Shown one piece after another: positions 50,696 to 58,964 of a DNA stretch of 64,000 nucleotides. The translations under genes were made by a program, and so were the position numbers. The DNA is from Rhizobium sp. FKL33 (lineage in GTDB: Bacteria > Pseudomonadota > Alphaproteobacteria > Rhizobiales > Rhizobiaceae). A model generated the notes under the pieces. That model worked only from the letters and a program-made list of their open reading frames with translations. It was not told the origin of the DNA and made no database searches. Numbering within the stretch: the first letter of the stretch is position 1; every line of letters starts with the position of its first letter. Location: contig NZ_STFX01000006.1 of assembly GCF_005222915.1 (NCBI RefSeq), positions 1-64,000 of the forward strand, read 5' to 3'.

Positions 50696-52263
50696 GGCGT
50701 CCACCCCATCGGTTCCTTCGATAGAAGCGTTGTCGAGATCGCCTTCGCATCCGGCGCGACCCTCACCCGCCCCTTCGACGCCGAGACGATGTCGCGCTCA
50801 GGCTCGATCCCCGGCATGATCTCGGTGGCGACGAGCCCGCTTTCCGACAGGCGCATGACGCAGCGTTCGGTCACATAGAGAACGTCCTGACCCTGCTCTC
50901 GCGCTCTGCGACCCGAAAATGTGACATGTTCGACCTGATCGACCATCTTCGTGAACTTGCCGGGACTGCGCACATGAATGCCATTTTCGGTGAGTTCGAC
51001 GGCGGCGCCGGCTTCGAACCAGCCGGAGAAAACGATCTTCCTGGCATGCGCGGTGATATCGACGAAGCCGCCGCATCCGGCGGTCAGATAGGGTTTCTTG
51101 CCAAGTTTGGAGACGTTGACATTGCCCTCCACATCCACCTCCAGGAAGGACAGGAAGGAGACATGGAAGCCGCCGCCCTGGAAATAGATGAATTGCTGCG
51201 GCGAAGGCACGAAGCCATCGGCGTTCGAGGCGCAGCCGAAGGCGAAATCGGTGAGCGGCATGCCGCCGACGGCGCCCTGCTCGATAGCCCAGGTGACGGC
51301 CTCGGGATGCCCTTCCTCGAGCAGGATGCGCGGCACCTGCGCACTGATGCCGAAGCCGAGATTGGCGGTCATGCCGGATTTCAGTTCGAGCGCGGCGCGG
51401 CGCGCAATCACCTTCTCGACGCCGTGCGCCGCGAGTTCGAAACTCGACCAGGGCCGCATGATCTGGCCCGAGATCGCCGGATCATAGAGCGTTTCGCAGG
51501 TCTGTTTCTGCTCCGGATCGAGGACGACGAGGTCGACAAGATGGCCAGGCACGCGCACGTCATGTGGACGAAGGCTGCCGGCGGTCGTCATTCTTTGGAC
51601 TTGCGCGATGACGAGGCCGCCATTGTTGCGGGTCGCGATCGCCTGTTCGAGCCCGCCGAGATAGGCGCCCTCATATTCGTAGGTGAGATTGCCGCGCTCA
51701 TCAGCCGTCGTCGCCCTGAGAATGCAGACGTCCGGATAGATATTGGGGAAATGCAGCCAGGTTTCACCGGCGAAGTCGATGCGACTGACGATCGGGCGGG
51801 CGGATGCGCTTGCATTCATCGCGCAGCCTTCCCGGACCGGATCGACGAAGGTGTCGAGACCGATGCGTGTCAGCACGCCCGGACGGCGGGCCGCGGCTTC
51901 GCGGTGCATGTCGAACATGATGCCGGAGGGGACGTTATATGCCTCGACCCTGTTCTCGACGACCATCTTCCATATCTCGGGCATCGGCAGGCTCGACGGG
52001 CCCGATGGATAGGAGCCTGCCAGCACACGGCTGATCAGGCCGTCTTTGGCGATATGGTCGATGCCTTTCACGCCATACATATCGCCGGCGGCGATCGGAT
52101 GCAGCATGGTGAGATTGCGCGGATGGCCCTCAGCATCGAAACGGCGACCAAGGGCGGCCAGAACGAGGTCCGGGCAACCAAGCGCGGATGACGAGGATAC
52201 CGTAACGACAGCGCCATCGGGAATGCGCGACACGGCTTCTGCTGAAGCGACAAGCTTGTTCAA
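50692..52263 (-). CDS. Family I CoA-transferase, acetate/propionate type
   Basis: A 523-residue CoA-transferase with the alpha and beta halves in one chain, like YdiF and propionate CoA-transferase. The catalytic Glu lies in EQGAVGGMPL near residue 333, preceded by the LNLGFGISAQVP-type block (TANLGFGISAQVPRILLEEG). GGFVDITAHARKIVFSG and the VRSPGKFTKMVDQVEHVTFSG end are also typical. It would move CoA from acetyl-CoA or similar to a carboxylic acid made from the substrate. Overlaps both neighbours by ATGA. Confidence 0.92.
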   Translation of the reverse strand: MNKLVASAEAVSRIPDGAVVTVSSSSALGCPDLVLAALGRRFDAEGHPRNLTMLHPIAAGDMYGVKGIDHIAKDGLISRVLAGSYPSGPSSLPMPEIWKMVVENRVEAYNVPSGIMFDMHREAAARRPGVLTRIGLDTFVDPVREGCAMNASASARPIVSRIDFAGETWLHFPNIYPDVCILRATTADERGNLTYEYEGAYLGGLEQAIATRNNGGLVIAQVQRMTTAGSLRPHDVRVPGHLVDLVVLDPEQKQTCETLYDPAISGQIMRPWSSFELAAHGVEKVIARRAALELKSGMTANLGFGISAQVPRILLEEGHPEAVTWAIEQGAVGGMPLTDFAFGCASNADGFVPSPQQFIYFQGGGFHVSFLSFLEVDVEGNVNVSKLGKKPYLTAGCGGFVDITAHARKIVFSGWFEAGAAVELTENGIHVRSPGKFTKMVDQVEHVTFSGRRAREQGQDVLYVTERCVMRLSESGLVATEIMPGIEPERDIVSASKGRVRVAPDAKAISTTLLSKEPMGWTP

Positions 52264-53261
52264 TGGAGATCTCCATAATTGACGTCGATCCGAACGCCGC
52301 GGGCGGCGGCGTCGCGAACGGCAAGGGCGACCGCGAGCGACTTCACGCCGTCGAGGCCCGTTGCCGCCGGCTCGCCATTTCCAGCGACCGCCGTATGGAA
52401 CCGTCGGATACTTTCCTGGTACAAATCATGGCGGTCAAAGCCGATCGGCTCGCGACCCGACGCCGTCACCAGTTCGATGGAGCCGATCGGGTTCTGCGTC
52501 ATGACATCACGGGCGAAAATCGAGCCATGGGTTCCGTGCACTTCCAGACCCGAGCCGGCAAAGGGATGGGTGAAGCTCTCATGGCTCATCGCCATGGCGC
52601 CGGACGGCATAGTCCAGACGGACATAGCGGAATCCTCGACCCCCTCCCCGAGCCCGGAACTCGCCATCTGCGCCACAACCGATACCGGATCTTCACCAAG
52701 CAGAAAGCGGACGACATCGGCATCATGGACGGTGATGTCAGGAATGACGCCTCCACCGGAATCCGGCGCATTGATCCGCCATCCCTGAAGATGCGGCGGC
52801 AGGAAGACAGCGTGATGCAGACGCAAGGAAAGCACCCGGCCGATCCGGCCTGAGGCGATCAGTGCGCGCACAGCACGATGACTACCGGAGCAACGCAGAT
52901 GGTGATTGGTGGCGAAGACGAGCCCAGCTTTTTGAGCGGCGCGCACCATGGCGACCGCATCCTTCAGAGTTAAAGCCAAAGGCTTCTCACAGAGCACATG
53001 CTTTCCGGCCGTCAGCGCGGCCAGCGCCTGCGGCAGATGCTTTTCATTGGTCGTTGAGATGTAGACAGCTTCGACGTCGTTGTCGGCCAGAAGCTCGGCG
53101 AGATCGCTGCCAGACGCCGGCATCCGATGTTCAGCCGCGAAGTCGCGGGCGCGCTCCGCCGATGCGCTCATGATGCGGACGATCTCGCCACCTTGCGCGC
53201 GGATTGCTCCGATCATGTATTGCCGCGCAATTGTACTGGCTCCGACCAGGGCCCACCGCAT
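52260..53261 (-). CDS. Gfo/Idh/MocA family oxidoreductase
   Basis: A 333-residue NAD(P)-dependent dehydrogenase. The Rossmann start is WALVGASTIARQYM, and the EKP motif (VLCEKPLALT near residue 94) holds the catalytic Lys. NHHLRCSGSHRAVRALI near 118 and GGVIPDITVHDADVVRFLLGE near 175 contain the substrate-side residues. It acts on sugars, cyclitols or related polyols. It is the first gene of the operon, with GGAGGAG before its ATG and the promoter-operator pair less than 80 bases upstream. Confidence 0.92.
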   Translation of the reverse strand: MRWALVGASTIARQYMIGAIRAQGGEIVRIMSASAERARDFAAEHRMPASGSDLAELLADNDVEAVYISTTNEKHLPQALAALTAGKHVLCEKPLALTLKDAVAMVRAAQKAGLVFATNHHLRCSGSHRAVRALIASGRIGRVLSLRLHHAVFLPPHLQGWRINAPDSGGGVIPDITVHDADVVRFLLGEDPVSVVAQMASSGLGEGVEDSAMSVWTMPSGAMAMSHESFTHPFAGSGLEVHGTHGSIFARDVMTQNPIGSIELVTASGREPIGFDRHDLYQESIRRFHTAVAGNGEPAATGLDGVKSLAVALAVRDAAARGVRIDVNYGDLH

Positions 53262-53287
53262 TCAAAACTCCTCCCGAGCTGCATATT

Positions 53288-53320
53288 TTGGATCGTTCCA
53301 ATTCTTATGGAACGATCCAA
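53288..53320. promoter_or_regulatory. Double LacI-type operator
   Basis: TTGGATCGTTCC (53288-53299) and GGAACGATCCAA (53309-53320) form a perfect 12-bp inverted repeat. Each arm extended to 14 bases (TTGGATCGTTCCAA and ATGGAACGATCCAA) is itself a near-palindrome centred on CG, the pattern of LacI-family operators. Two operators therefore sit 19 bases apart, almost two helical turns. One overlaps the -35/-10 spacer and the other the transcription start of the catabolic operon. Confidence 0.75.
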
Positions 53321-53332
53321 ATTGACAGTCAA
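53304..53332 (-). promoter_or_regulatory. Sigma-70-type promoter of the catabolic operon
   Basis: On the minus strand TTGACT (plus 53327-53332) is followed by a 17-base spacer and CATAAG (plus 53304-53309). The operators overlap it, and the Gfo/Idh gene starts about 43 bases downstream of the -10. Confidence 0.65.
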
Positions 53333-53390
53333 GAGTCTTTTTCGATGAAGGCTGCGTTCAGTGTTTGTGGTTGAATTCGTGGACGCCCGT

Positions 53391-53873
53391 TCAGCCCGCC
53401 ATCAACCGAGCCGCTGACCACATGCCCGAGGCGAATACCGAATGGGCCAGAAGTCCCCATGCGCGTTCACGCCAGGGATGATCGACCTTCGCCAGAGCCC
53501 ATCCCAGCCCCATGCCCGGGAACAGCAGAAACCACCCGGCTGCGATCGTCAGCAGGCCGAACAGCCAGATCGGCAAGAAGCTCGGCTGGGCAAACCAATC
53601 GGGGCCCGCCAGAAGAGCGAAGACGACGCCGTAGAAAATCCCGATTGCGTAATGGAACGACCATCCAATCGCCGTCTCCGCGGGGACGGGCGCCGCCTGC
53701 GAGATATCGTCGTGAAAAATCTTGGGCATATGGCCGACCCAGCGGCCGACAAAGCCCCAATTCGCTTTGGGTCTTGCAAGCAGACGGTTCAGAATGAGGT
53801 CCAGCGCGTCCATGGCGACCGTGCCCGCCACCCCGATCAACACGCCCTTCAGCAACAAGTCCATGGTCGTCAT
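53391..53873 (-). CDS. DUF2938 membrane protein
   Basis: A 160-residue integral membrane protein with about four hydrophobic segments: a GVLIGVAGTVAMDALDLIL start, FHYAIGIFYGVVFALL, IWLFGLLTIAAGWFLLFPGMGLGWALA and a C-terminal LLAHSVFASGMWSAARL. The KANWGFVGRWVGHMPKIFHDDI loop between the first and second segments matches the DUF2938 family, whose function is unknown. It lies about 50 bases after the ERV/ALR-domain gene and may be the last gene of that operon. Confidence 0.8.
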   Translation of the reverse strand: MTTMDLLLKGVLIGVAGTVAMDALDLILNRLLARPKANWGFVGRWVGHMPKIFHDDISQAAPVPAETAIGWSFHYAIGIFYGVVFALLAGPDWFAQPSFLPIWLFGLLTIAAGWFLLFPGMGLGWALAKVDHPWRERAWGLLAHSVFASGMWSAARLMAG

Positions 53874-53926
53874 GTCTTCCCATCTCCAGATTGCGCATAG
53901 GGATCACGCCGCGCGCCGGCGGCGCC

Positions 53927-56290
53927 TCAGTTCTCGACGAAATAGCCGCTGCGCGCCAGCGCCTCCTCCTCGGCGGAAAAATGCGGGTCGGCCAGATCGC
54001 CCGCCGGATTGTATCGATAGGTTTCGTGGAGGAAGCGGGATGCCAGGATCGCCTGCTCGGCCAAGGGGATGACAACATCCGCCCGGCTCATGATCCGCTC
54101 CAGCGCCTCCGTTGCGGCGTCCGTGAGCGCCATCTGCAACTCGTCGCGCACGACTGCAAGATGCGCCGCCTGTTTTATGACTGCGTACATTCTGCGGATT
54201 CGGTCGGCGTCCAGCGTCTTTGAGCCTATGAAGCCGGCCCGCGCCAGTTCCGATTCGAGGCTTGGCCAATAACGGCTGGTGTAATGCGCCTGCTCGTCGC
54301 GGGCATACCAGGCCTCGGTCCGTCCGATCGAGGACGACACGGTGTTGTGCAGCTTCCACAGAAACGTCCGCAGGCTACCTGCCTCTGTGATGGTTTGCAG
54401 CTTCTCATCGATTGTCACGTCGATATGCGTCGCGTGCTTCTGTGGGCCGAGCAGCAGATATTCGACGGGATAGAGATGAATTTCGCGATTCCTGACCACA
54501 TAGCGATTGAGGTGGAAACGGCAATAGGGACACGGATAGACCGTGGCGAGAGAGGCGAAGAACGCCTTGAACAGCCCGACCGCCCGTGACTGTTCGGGGT
54601 CCGGCAGGTCAGCCGCGATTTCTGCGCTCGTATGCAGGAACCGCCATGTGGCCGGACCGATGAAATAGGGAAAGCTGATCCGCATTTCAGCGGCCGCGAT
54701 GTCGTCCCGACCAAGATAGATGTCGATGAAGGTCACATATTCCGAGAGATAGCCTGTTTCGCGGCCGAATTCTTCTCGTTCTCGCCGCTTCTGAACGCCG
54801 TTCAGATAATGTCTGCTCAGCCGCCAGGCCTGCTTGATCTCCTGCTTCACCGTCCTGGAGCAGTGAGGAAAGCTCTCGAGCACATCGAGAGCGTAAGGCG
54901 AAAACTCGCCCCTGTTCTTGCAGGCTTCGTACCAGTCATCCAGGTCGGCTTCCGTTTCCGCCGCCATGGCCGCGAGATCCGCAACTGTTCGCACCGAACA
55001 GCAGCGCAGCAATTTCGGCATGAAGTCTTCGTACCAATAGCGCGTCGGCACGATGGCTCCGGCATAATGAGTGTCGGCATCGTCAATGATCACCCGTTGC
55101 CAACTATCGATGAAAGTCGGATCGGTCCCCTGCTCGCCATATCGATGGCCGGACAATTCGCGATGATCGTCGATCTGGCGAAGCCGGTTGAGTTCATGAA
55201 GCTGCAAGTCTTCAGCCGTCAGCATATCCGTGCGATGTCCCAGCACGGACGCCGCGAGCGCGAGTTCGAGAGCAGCCGCAACGATCTGGCGATGGTGGTC
55301 GAGCGTGGACAGTTCCTGATCGGCTCGCGCTTCCGCCAACAGCATGGCCGGGCCGGCCTTGTCCGGGTCCCATGTTTCCATGCGGATGCGCAGGTCGTCG
55401 AAACAGCTGTTGATGGATTGCCTGAGGTCTTCGAGCGGCTGCCGGGCCTCCGCCTCGACCACGCCGAGCGCCTCGTAATAATCGATCGCATGATTTGCGA
55501 AGGCGACGAAATTGACGATCGTATAAGGGAGATCATAAGCGCGCAGATGCGTCTCCGAATTCGCCGAGTAACTTGCCCGAAAGCATCGATAGGCCGCCCC
55601 CTGCATCAGCCGGAAAAAGCCGATCTGCATCTGCAACGGAGAGGTTCCACCCAGTTCCGTCACGACATCGGCGAGTACGGGATCAGCCTTAGGCGAAGGC
55701 CTCGCCACCGGAACGCTGACTTCCGCCAAGACGGAATCGGCGACTTCACCCGAAATCCGCGCCGCCGGCGCCGCGCGAAAAGCCTTGGGATGAGCGGAAA
55801 AATCATCCGACAGGAATCGCAAGAAAGCCTGTTGCGAAAGGTCATCCGAACCGTCGCCGCTGATTTCGACGACCACCGCCTCCGCTTCCTCCGGGCTCAA
55901 GCCGAATATCTCGAGCAATCTGGCAAAGGCCTTGACGCTCACCCTGCCGCCGCCGTCGTGCTCGAGAACCTGATGGGCAAGCTTGATGCGCAAGGCGGCG
56001 TCCCCGGCCAGCAGCGCGATGAAGCTGACGAACTGCGCCTCGTCTTCGAACCTCCGCAGAGGATATGTCCGCAGCAGGACATCAACCTCCCGCCGACGCC
56101 TTTTCACGCCGACGGCCTGGCAGGCATGCGCGATGCGCCCGGATAGTCCGCCATCCGGATCGACCGCGCGCAAAGACTGAAAGTGGGTCCAGACTTTTTC
56201 CAAAGTCTCGATGTCGCTCACATATTGCATGCTCATCGCTTTCCAGTGGCGCGCGGATACAGGTCCGCCGCCATTCATCGAGATCGTCAC
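53927..56290 (-). CDS. Large protein with EF-hand-like and ERV/ALR sulfhydryl oxidase domains
   Basis: A 787-residue multidomain protein. Near residues 108-160 two EF-hand-like calcium loops are visible (HDGGGRVSVKAF and SGDGSDDLSQQAF). The middle, about 200-520, is helical and unclassified. Near 545-665 there is an ERV/ALR-type thiol oxidase domain: GPATWRFLHTSAEIA, the redox pair CPYC near residue 587, and the FAD-binding LWKLHNTVSSSIG near 645. No signal peptide or membrane anchor is apparent, which is odd for an enzyme that makes disulfides. Bacterial proteins of this size with this domain are uncommon in my knowledge. The GTG start at 56290 overlaps the MBL gene stop (GTGA); internal ATG starts at residues 5 or 19 are possible. 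Confidence 0.75.
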   Translation of the reverse strand: MTISMNGGGPVSARHWKAMSMQYVSDIETLEKVWTHFQSLRAVDPDGGLSGRIAHACQAVGVKRRRREVDVLLRTYPLRRFEDEAQFVSFIALLAGDAALRIKLAHQVLEHDGGGRVSVKAFARLLEIFGLSPEEAEAVVVEISGDGSDDLSQQAFLRFLSDDFSAHPKAFRAAPAARISGEVADSVLAEVSVPVARPSPKADPVLADVVTELGGTSPLQMQIGFFRLMQGAAYRCFRASYSANSETHLRAYDLPYTIVNFVAFANHAIDYYEALGVVEAEARQPLEDLRQSINSCFDDLRIRMETWDPDKAGPAMLLAEARADQELSTLDHHRQIVAAALELALAASVLGHRTDMLTAEDLQLHELNRLRQIDDHRELSGHRYGEQGTDPTFIDSWQRVIIDDADTHYAGAIVPTRYWYEDFMPKLLRCCSVRTVADLAAMAAETEADLDDWYEACKNRGEFSPYALDVLESFPHCSRTVKQEIKQAWRLSRHYLNGVQKRREREEFGRETGYLSEYVTFIDIYLGRDDIAAAEMRISFPYFIGPATWRFLHTSAEIAADLPDPEQSRAVGLFKAFFASLATVYPCPYCRFHLNRYVVRNREIHLYPVEYLLLGPQKHATHIDVTIDEKLQTITEAGSLRTFLWKLHNTVSSSIGRTEAWYARDEQAHYTSRYWPSLESELARAGFIGSKTLDADRIRRMYAVIKQAAHLAVVRDELQMALTDAATEALERIMSRADVVIPLAEQAILASRFLHETYRYNPAGDLADPHFSAEEEALARSGYFVEN

Positions 56291-57108
56291 GTCGCTGGAT
56301 TGCCGGCTTTCGCAGCCTCGGCGTCTGCGGCGTCGAGCATGGCGACGAAGGCGTCATTGTCCGGCAACTGGATCGGCGGCATGTCTCCGATCCTCTTGAT
56401 CATGTCGCACATCCGGTCGACATTCCTGCGCTCGACAGGGCCGTGACCGCTGACGATCATGCGCGCGCCCAGGCTCTTGATCCGTTCCGCGCCCTCGGCA
56501 AGCGCTTCGGGCTTTACATGTTCAAACCAGATGTGATTGGCGCGGTTCATGAAGAAGAAGCCGTCTTCGTAGTCCGCTTCCTTCATGTCGTCGATGTAGT
56601 GCGGAACCTCGCCGGCGGTGACGACGCCGAAGCAATCGGCGCCATAGTAGATTTCGCTTTTCGGATCCCAGATGCCCGTAGTCGCCGAGGAGTCGTAAAG
56701 CGGGGGGCGGATGGCCGCGACCGTGCGATCGCCGATATCGAGCGTGCCGCCGTCATTGAGGATATGGATGCGTCTGGGATCGAAGTCGAATTCCTCGTGC
56801 AATTTGCCGAGGCCGAGAAAATTCGTGACCAGCTTCGCCTTGGGACAGCGGGCCAGAACCTGCATGATGGAGCCGGAATGATCGCGGTCCTCATGGCTGA
56901 GAAACAGCCAGCGGACATCTTCGGGCTCAACGATGTTGAAAACCTCTTCGAGGAAGTAGTCGCGATGGACGATGGCGAGCGTGTCCAGGATCATGGGCTC
57001 CTTGCCGAGCAGCACCATGGCGTTGACCGGCAGTCTTCCGACTCCGGGCACGGGAAGATCTTCGGGAATGACAAAGGCTTCATGCGAAATCTTATAGGCG
57101 CGGCTCAT
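56287..57108 (-). CDS. Flavodiiron-type metallo-beta-lactamase fold protein
   Basis: A 273-residue metallo-beta-lactamase fold protein with the ODP/flavodiiron pattern: NAMVLLGKEPMILDTLAIVHRDYF, then the metal motif SHEDRDHSGS (His72, Asp74, Asp76, His77). Flavodiiron proteins use H-x-E-x-D-H; here the third position is Asp. VSGHGPVERR supplies a late His. The flavodoxin domain of true flavodiiron enzymes is absent. The ATG at 57108 has GAGGAG before it, and the stop overlaps the ERV/ALR gene start, so the two proteins are made together. Oxygen or nitric oxide sensing or reduction, or hydrolysis, are all possible. Confidence 0.82.
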   Translation of the reverse strand: MSRAYKISHEAFVIPEDLPVPGVGRLPVNAMVLLGKEPMILDTLAIVHRDYFLEEVFNIVEPEDVRWLFLSHEDRDHSGSIMQVLARCPKAKLVTNFLGLGKLHEEFDFDPRRIHILNDGGTLDIGDRTVAAIRPPLYDSSATTGIWDPKSEIYYGADCFGVVTAGEVPHYIDDMKEADYEDGFFFMNRANHIWFEHVKPEALAEGAERIKSLGARMIVSGHGPVERRNVDRMCDMIKRIGDMPPIQLPDNDAFVAMLDAADAEAAKAGNPAT

Positions 57109-57239
57109 GGGGTGCTCCTCTCCGCCGTTTTCGACATGCTTGGCTGGATCTCCCGGTCATCCGCCCCGACCCAGTCCCGTCCATGCCGGATAGGATCGGG
57201 GCGAATGCCGAAGGGATGAGGCGTCGACCTCAGCGCCGG

Positions 57240-57545
57240 CTATTCGTAATGGTCCCGCAATTCGTAGCGGGTCATCTTGAAGGTCGGCATGTCGATCATC
57301 GCCGTGAAGCTCTTGGTGCCCTCGTTGCCGACGAATTTGTCCATGGAGTTCTGGGCATCCTCGGGACTGGCCCAGTGCAGGACCACGATCCAGTCGCCAT
57401 CCTTGGATTTGCCGGTGTCGCGGTCGAGAAAGCCGGGCAGCTTTCCAAGAAAGTTGCGCTCCATGGCCATGGTCTCGGTTACGAACGCTTCGTCCGTCAC
57501 GCCGGGAGCCAGTCGGAACGTCACGATTTCAATAGTCTTCGTCAT
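57240..57545 (-). CDS. Small dimeric-barrel protein, ABM type
   Basis: A 101-residue ferredoxin-like alpha/beta-barrel protein of the antibiotic-biosynthesis-monooxygenase type. The pattern is TIEIVTFRLAPGVTDEAF, then LGKLPGFLDRDTG, DWIVVLHWASPEDAQNSMDKF and a short C-terminal strand. Such proteins act as small monooxygenases or as accessory proteins. No catalytic residue can be assigned. It lies 70 bases after the TIM-barrel gene and 131 before the MBL gene. Confidence 0.75.
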   Translation of the reverse strand: MTKTIEIVTFRLAPGVTDEAFVTETMAMERNFLGKLPGFLDRDTGKSKDGDWIVVLHWASPEDAQNSMDKFVGNEGTKSFTAMIDMPTFKMTRYELRDHYE

Positions 57546-57615
57546 AGGCTTTCTCCTCTAGGGTTTCTTATTGGAACAGTTGCGAAAGGGCAGGCTCACG
57601 CCGGGCTTCGATCGA

Positions 57616-58476
57616 TCAAGAAGTCCCCAGAAAGATTTCGGCGTGCTTGGCTTTGAGATAGGCGAGAGACTCTTCAGCCAGCGCCTCCGGACTGGCCGCA
57701 TAATCGCGCCAGATGCAGACGAGGCCGGCGAGTTTTTCGTTGCCCGGATTGAAGGATTCCACGCCGATCACGCCGGCATAGCCGATATCCTTCAGGGCCC
57801 GGAACGTGTCGTTCCAGGGAACCATGTCCCGGCCCGGAACGCCGCGATGGCTGCCGCAGGCATGGAAATAGGCCAGTTGCGACCCGGTCTTGCGGATCGC
57901 GTCGGCCATGTCGTTTTCCTCCCGCAACATATGGAACGTGTCGAGGTGCACCTTGCAATTGTCGAGGCCGACATCGTCGATGAAGCGACAGGCGTCTTCG
58001 GCAGTGTTGAGATAGTGGGATTCGAACCTGTTGAGGGTCTCCACCGCAATGATCAATCCGCTTCCGGCGGCATATTCGCCGATCGCCCTATAGGCTTCGA
58101 CGCCCCAGTTCCATTCGTCCTGACTGCGGCGACGGCCGGAATGATAGCCCCAGGCGCAATAATTCGCGCCGCAATAGATTTCCACCCCGGCTTCGACGCA
58201 GAGGTCGACGACGCGTTTCGACAGTTCGACGCCTCTTGCGCGGCAGGCGGCATCGGGGCTGATCGTGTTGGCGTCCAGCGGCAGCGCGAAATTGGCGTTG
58301 AGCGCCAGACCAAGCTCCTTCGCCCGCGCCCGGAGTTTGGCGGCGGGGAAGACGGAGGGGTCGACGGGAGTGACCTCGAAAACGTCGAAGCCCATGTCGT
58401 GGACCTTGTCGCAGAGGGCGATATCGTCTTCGTTGAAGGTTCCGGTGAAAAGAAGAGAGTTGACGGCGAAACGCAT
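57616..58476 (-). CDS. Sugar isomerase/epimerase, AP-endonuclease-2 TIM barrel
   Basis: A 286-residue TIM-barrel protein of the xylose-isomerase-like superfamily, closest by eye to D-psicose/tagatose 3-epimerases. Metal-ligand motifs are IAVETLNRFESHYLNT (Glu near residue 146), KVHLDTFHMLREE (Asp and His near 180), ACGSHRGVPGRDMVPW (His near 208) and IGVESFN (Glu near 243). It could epimerise or isomerise a keto-sugar made by the GMC enzyme of this operon. It starts 3 bases after the PPC-domain gene. Confidence 0.88.
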   Translation of the reverse strand: MRFAVNSLLFTGTFNEDDIALCDKVHDMGFDVFEVTPVDPSVFPAAKLRARAKELGLALNANFALPLDANTISPDAACRARGVELSKRVVDLCVEAGVEIYCGANYCAWGYHSGRRRSQDEWNWGVEAYRAIGEYAAGSGLIIAVETLNRFESHYLNTAEDACRFIDDVGLDNCKVHLDTFHMLREENDMADAIRKTGSQLAYFHACGSHRGVPGRDMVPWNDTFRALKDIGYAGVIGVESFNPGNEKLAGLVCIWRDYAASPEALAEESLAYLKAKHAEIFLGTS

Positions 58477-58479
58477 GGG

Positions 58480-58962
58480 TCAATCCTTCTGATTGGGTTG
58501 CAGCAGGACCAGACCGGTTGCGCGGTCCAATCCGCGGCTCATATGCACCGCGCTCTCCTCGATGATCAGCTCCATGGTCGGCCGGACGATCCCCTGGATC
58601 AGGTGACCGCCGCGTGTAGTGGCGTCGCGAAGCCCGACCACGCAATGGAGATGAAGATGGGGGCCGTCGTCGTCATCGCCGTCACCGTCGCTATCGGCCC
58701 CGCCATCCGGCCCGGCAATGTTGCCGACCAGCGCCAGAACCTCGGCCTGGACATCGATGTCGTTGCGGGTGAACTCCTTGGTGGCCGGGTTGAAATGGCC
58801 GAAGGAGCAGGTTTCAAACGCGCCGATGCCGGTGACCGAGGAGCCCTCGAGATCCTGAGCGCTCGCAAAAGCCTTGATCGCCGCGACCGCCTCTTCGCCG
58901 GCGTCCAGCACCAGCACGAACTTGCGGAGACCATTCTGATCTTCCAGAAGCTTGTGACGCAT
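58480..58962 (-). CDS. PPC/DUF296-domain protein
   Basis: A 160-residue protein with a PPC (DUF296) domain: LVLDAGEEAVAAIKAFA, LEGSSVTGIGAFETCSFGHFN, then HLHLHCVVGL with metal-binding histidines, and a late GGHLI. PPC domains occur in plant and bacterial proteins; bacterial ones bind zinc and their role is unclear. Before HLHLH there is an unusual acidic loop rich in Asp and Gly (about residues 92-108) that could bind calcium. It lies 2 bases after the IolE-like gene. The ATG at 58962 is used; the frame extends upstream without support. Confidence 0.82.
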   Translation of the reverse strand: MRHKLLEDQNGLRKFVLVLDAGEEAVAAIKAFASAQDLEGSSVTGIGAFETCSFGHFNPATKEFTRNDIDVQAEVLALVGNIAGPDGGADSDGDGDDDDGPHLHLHCVVGLRDATTRGGHLIQGIVRPTMELIIEESAVHMSRGLDRATGLVLLQPNQKD

Positions 58963-58964
58963 GG

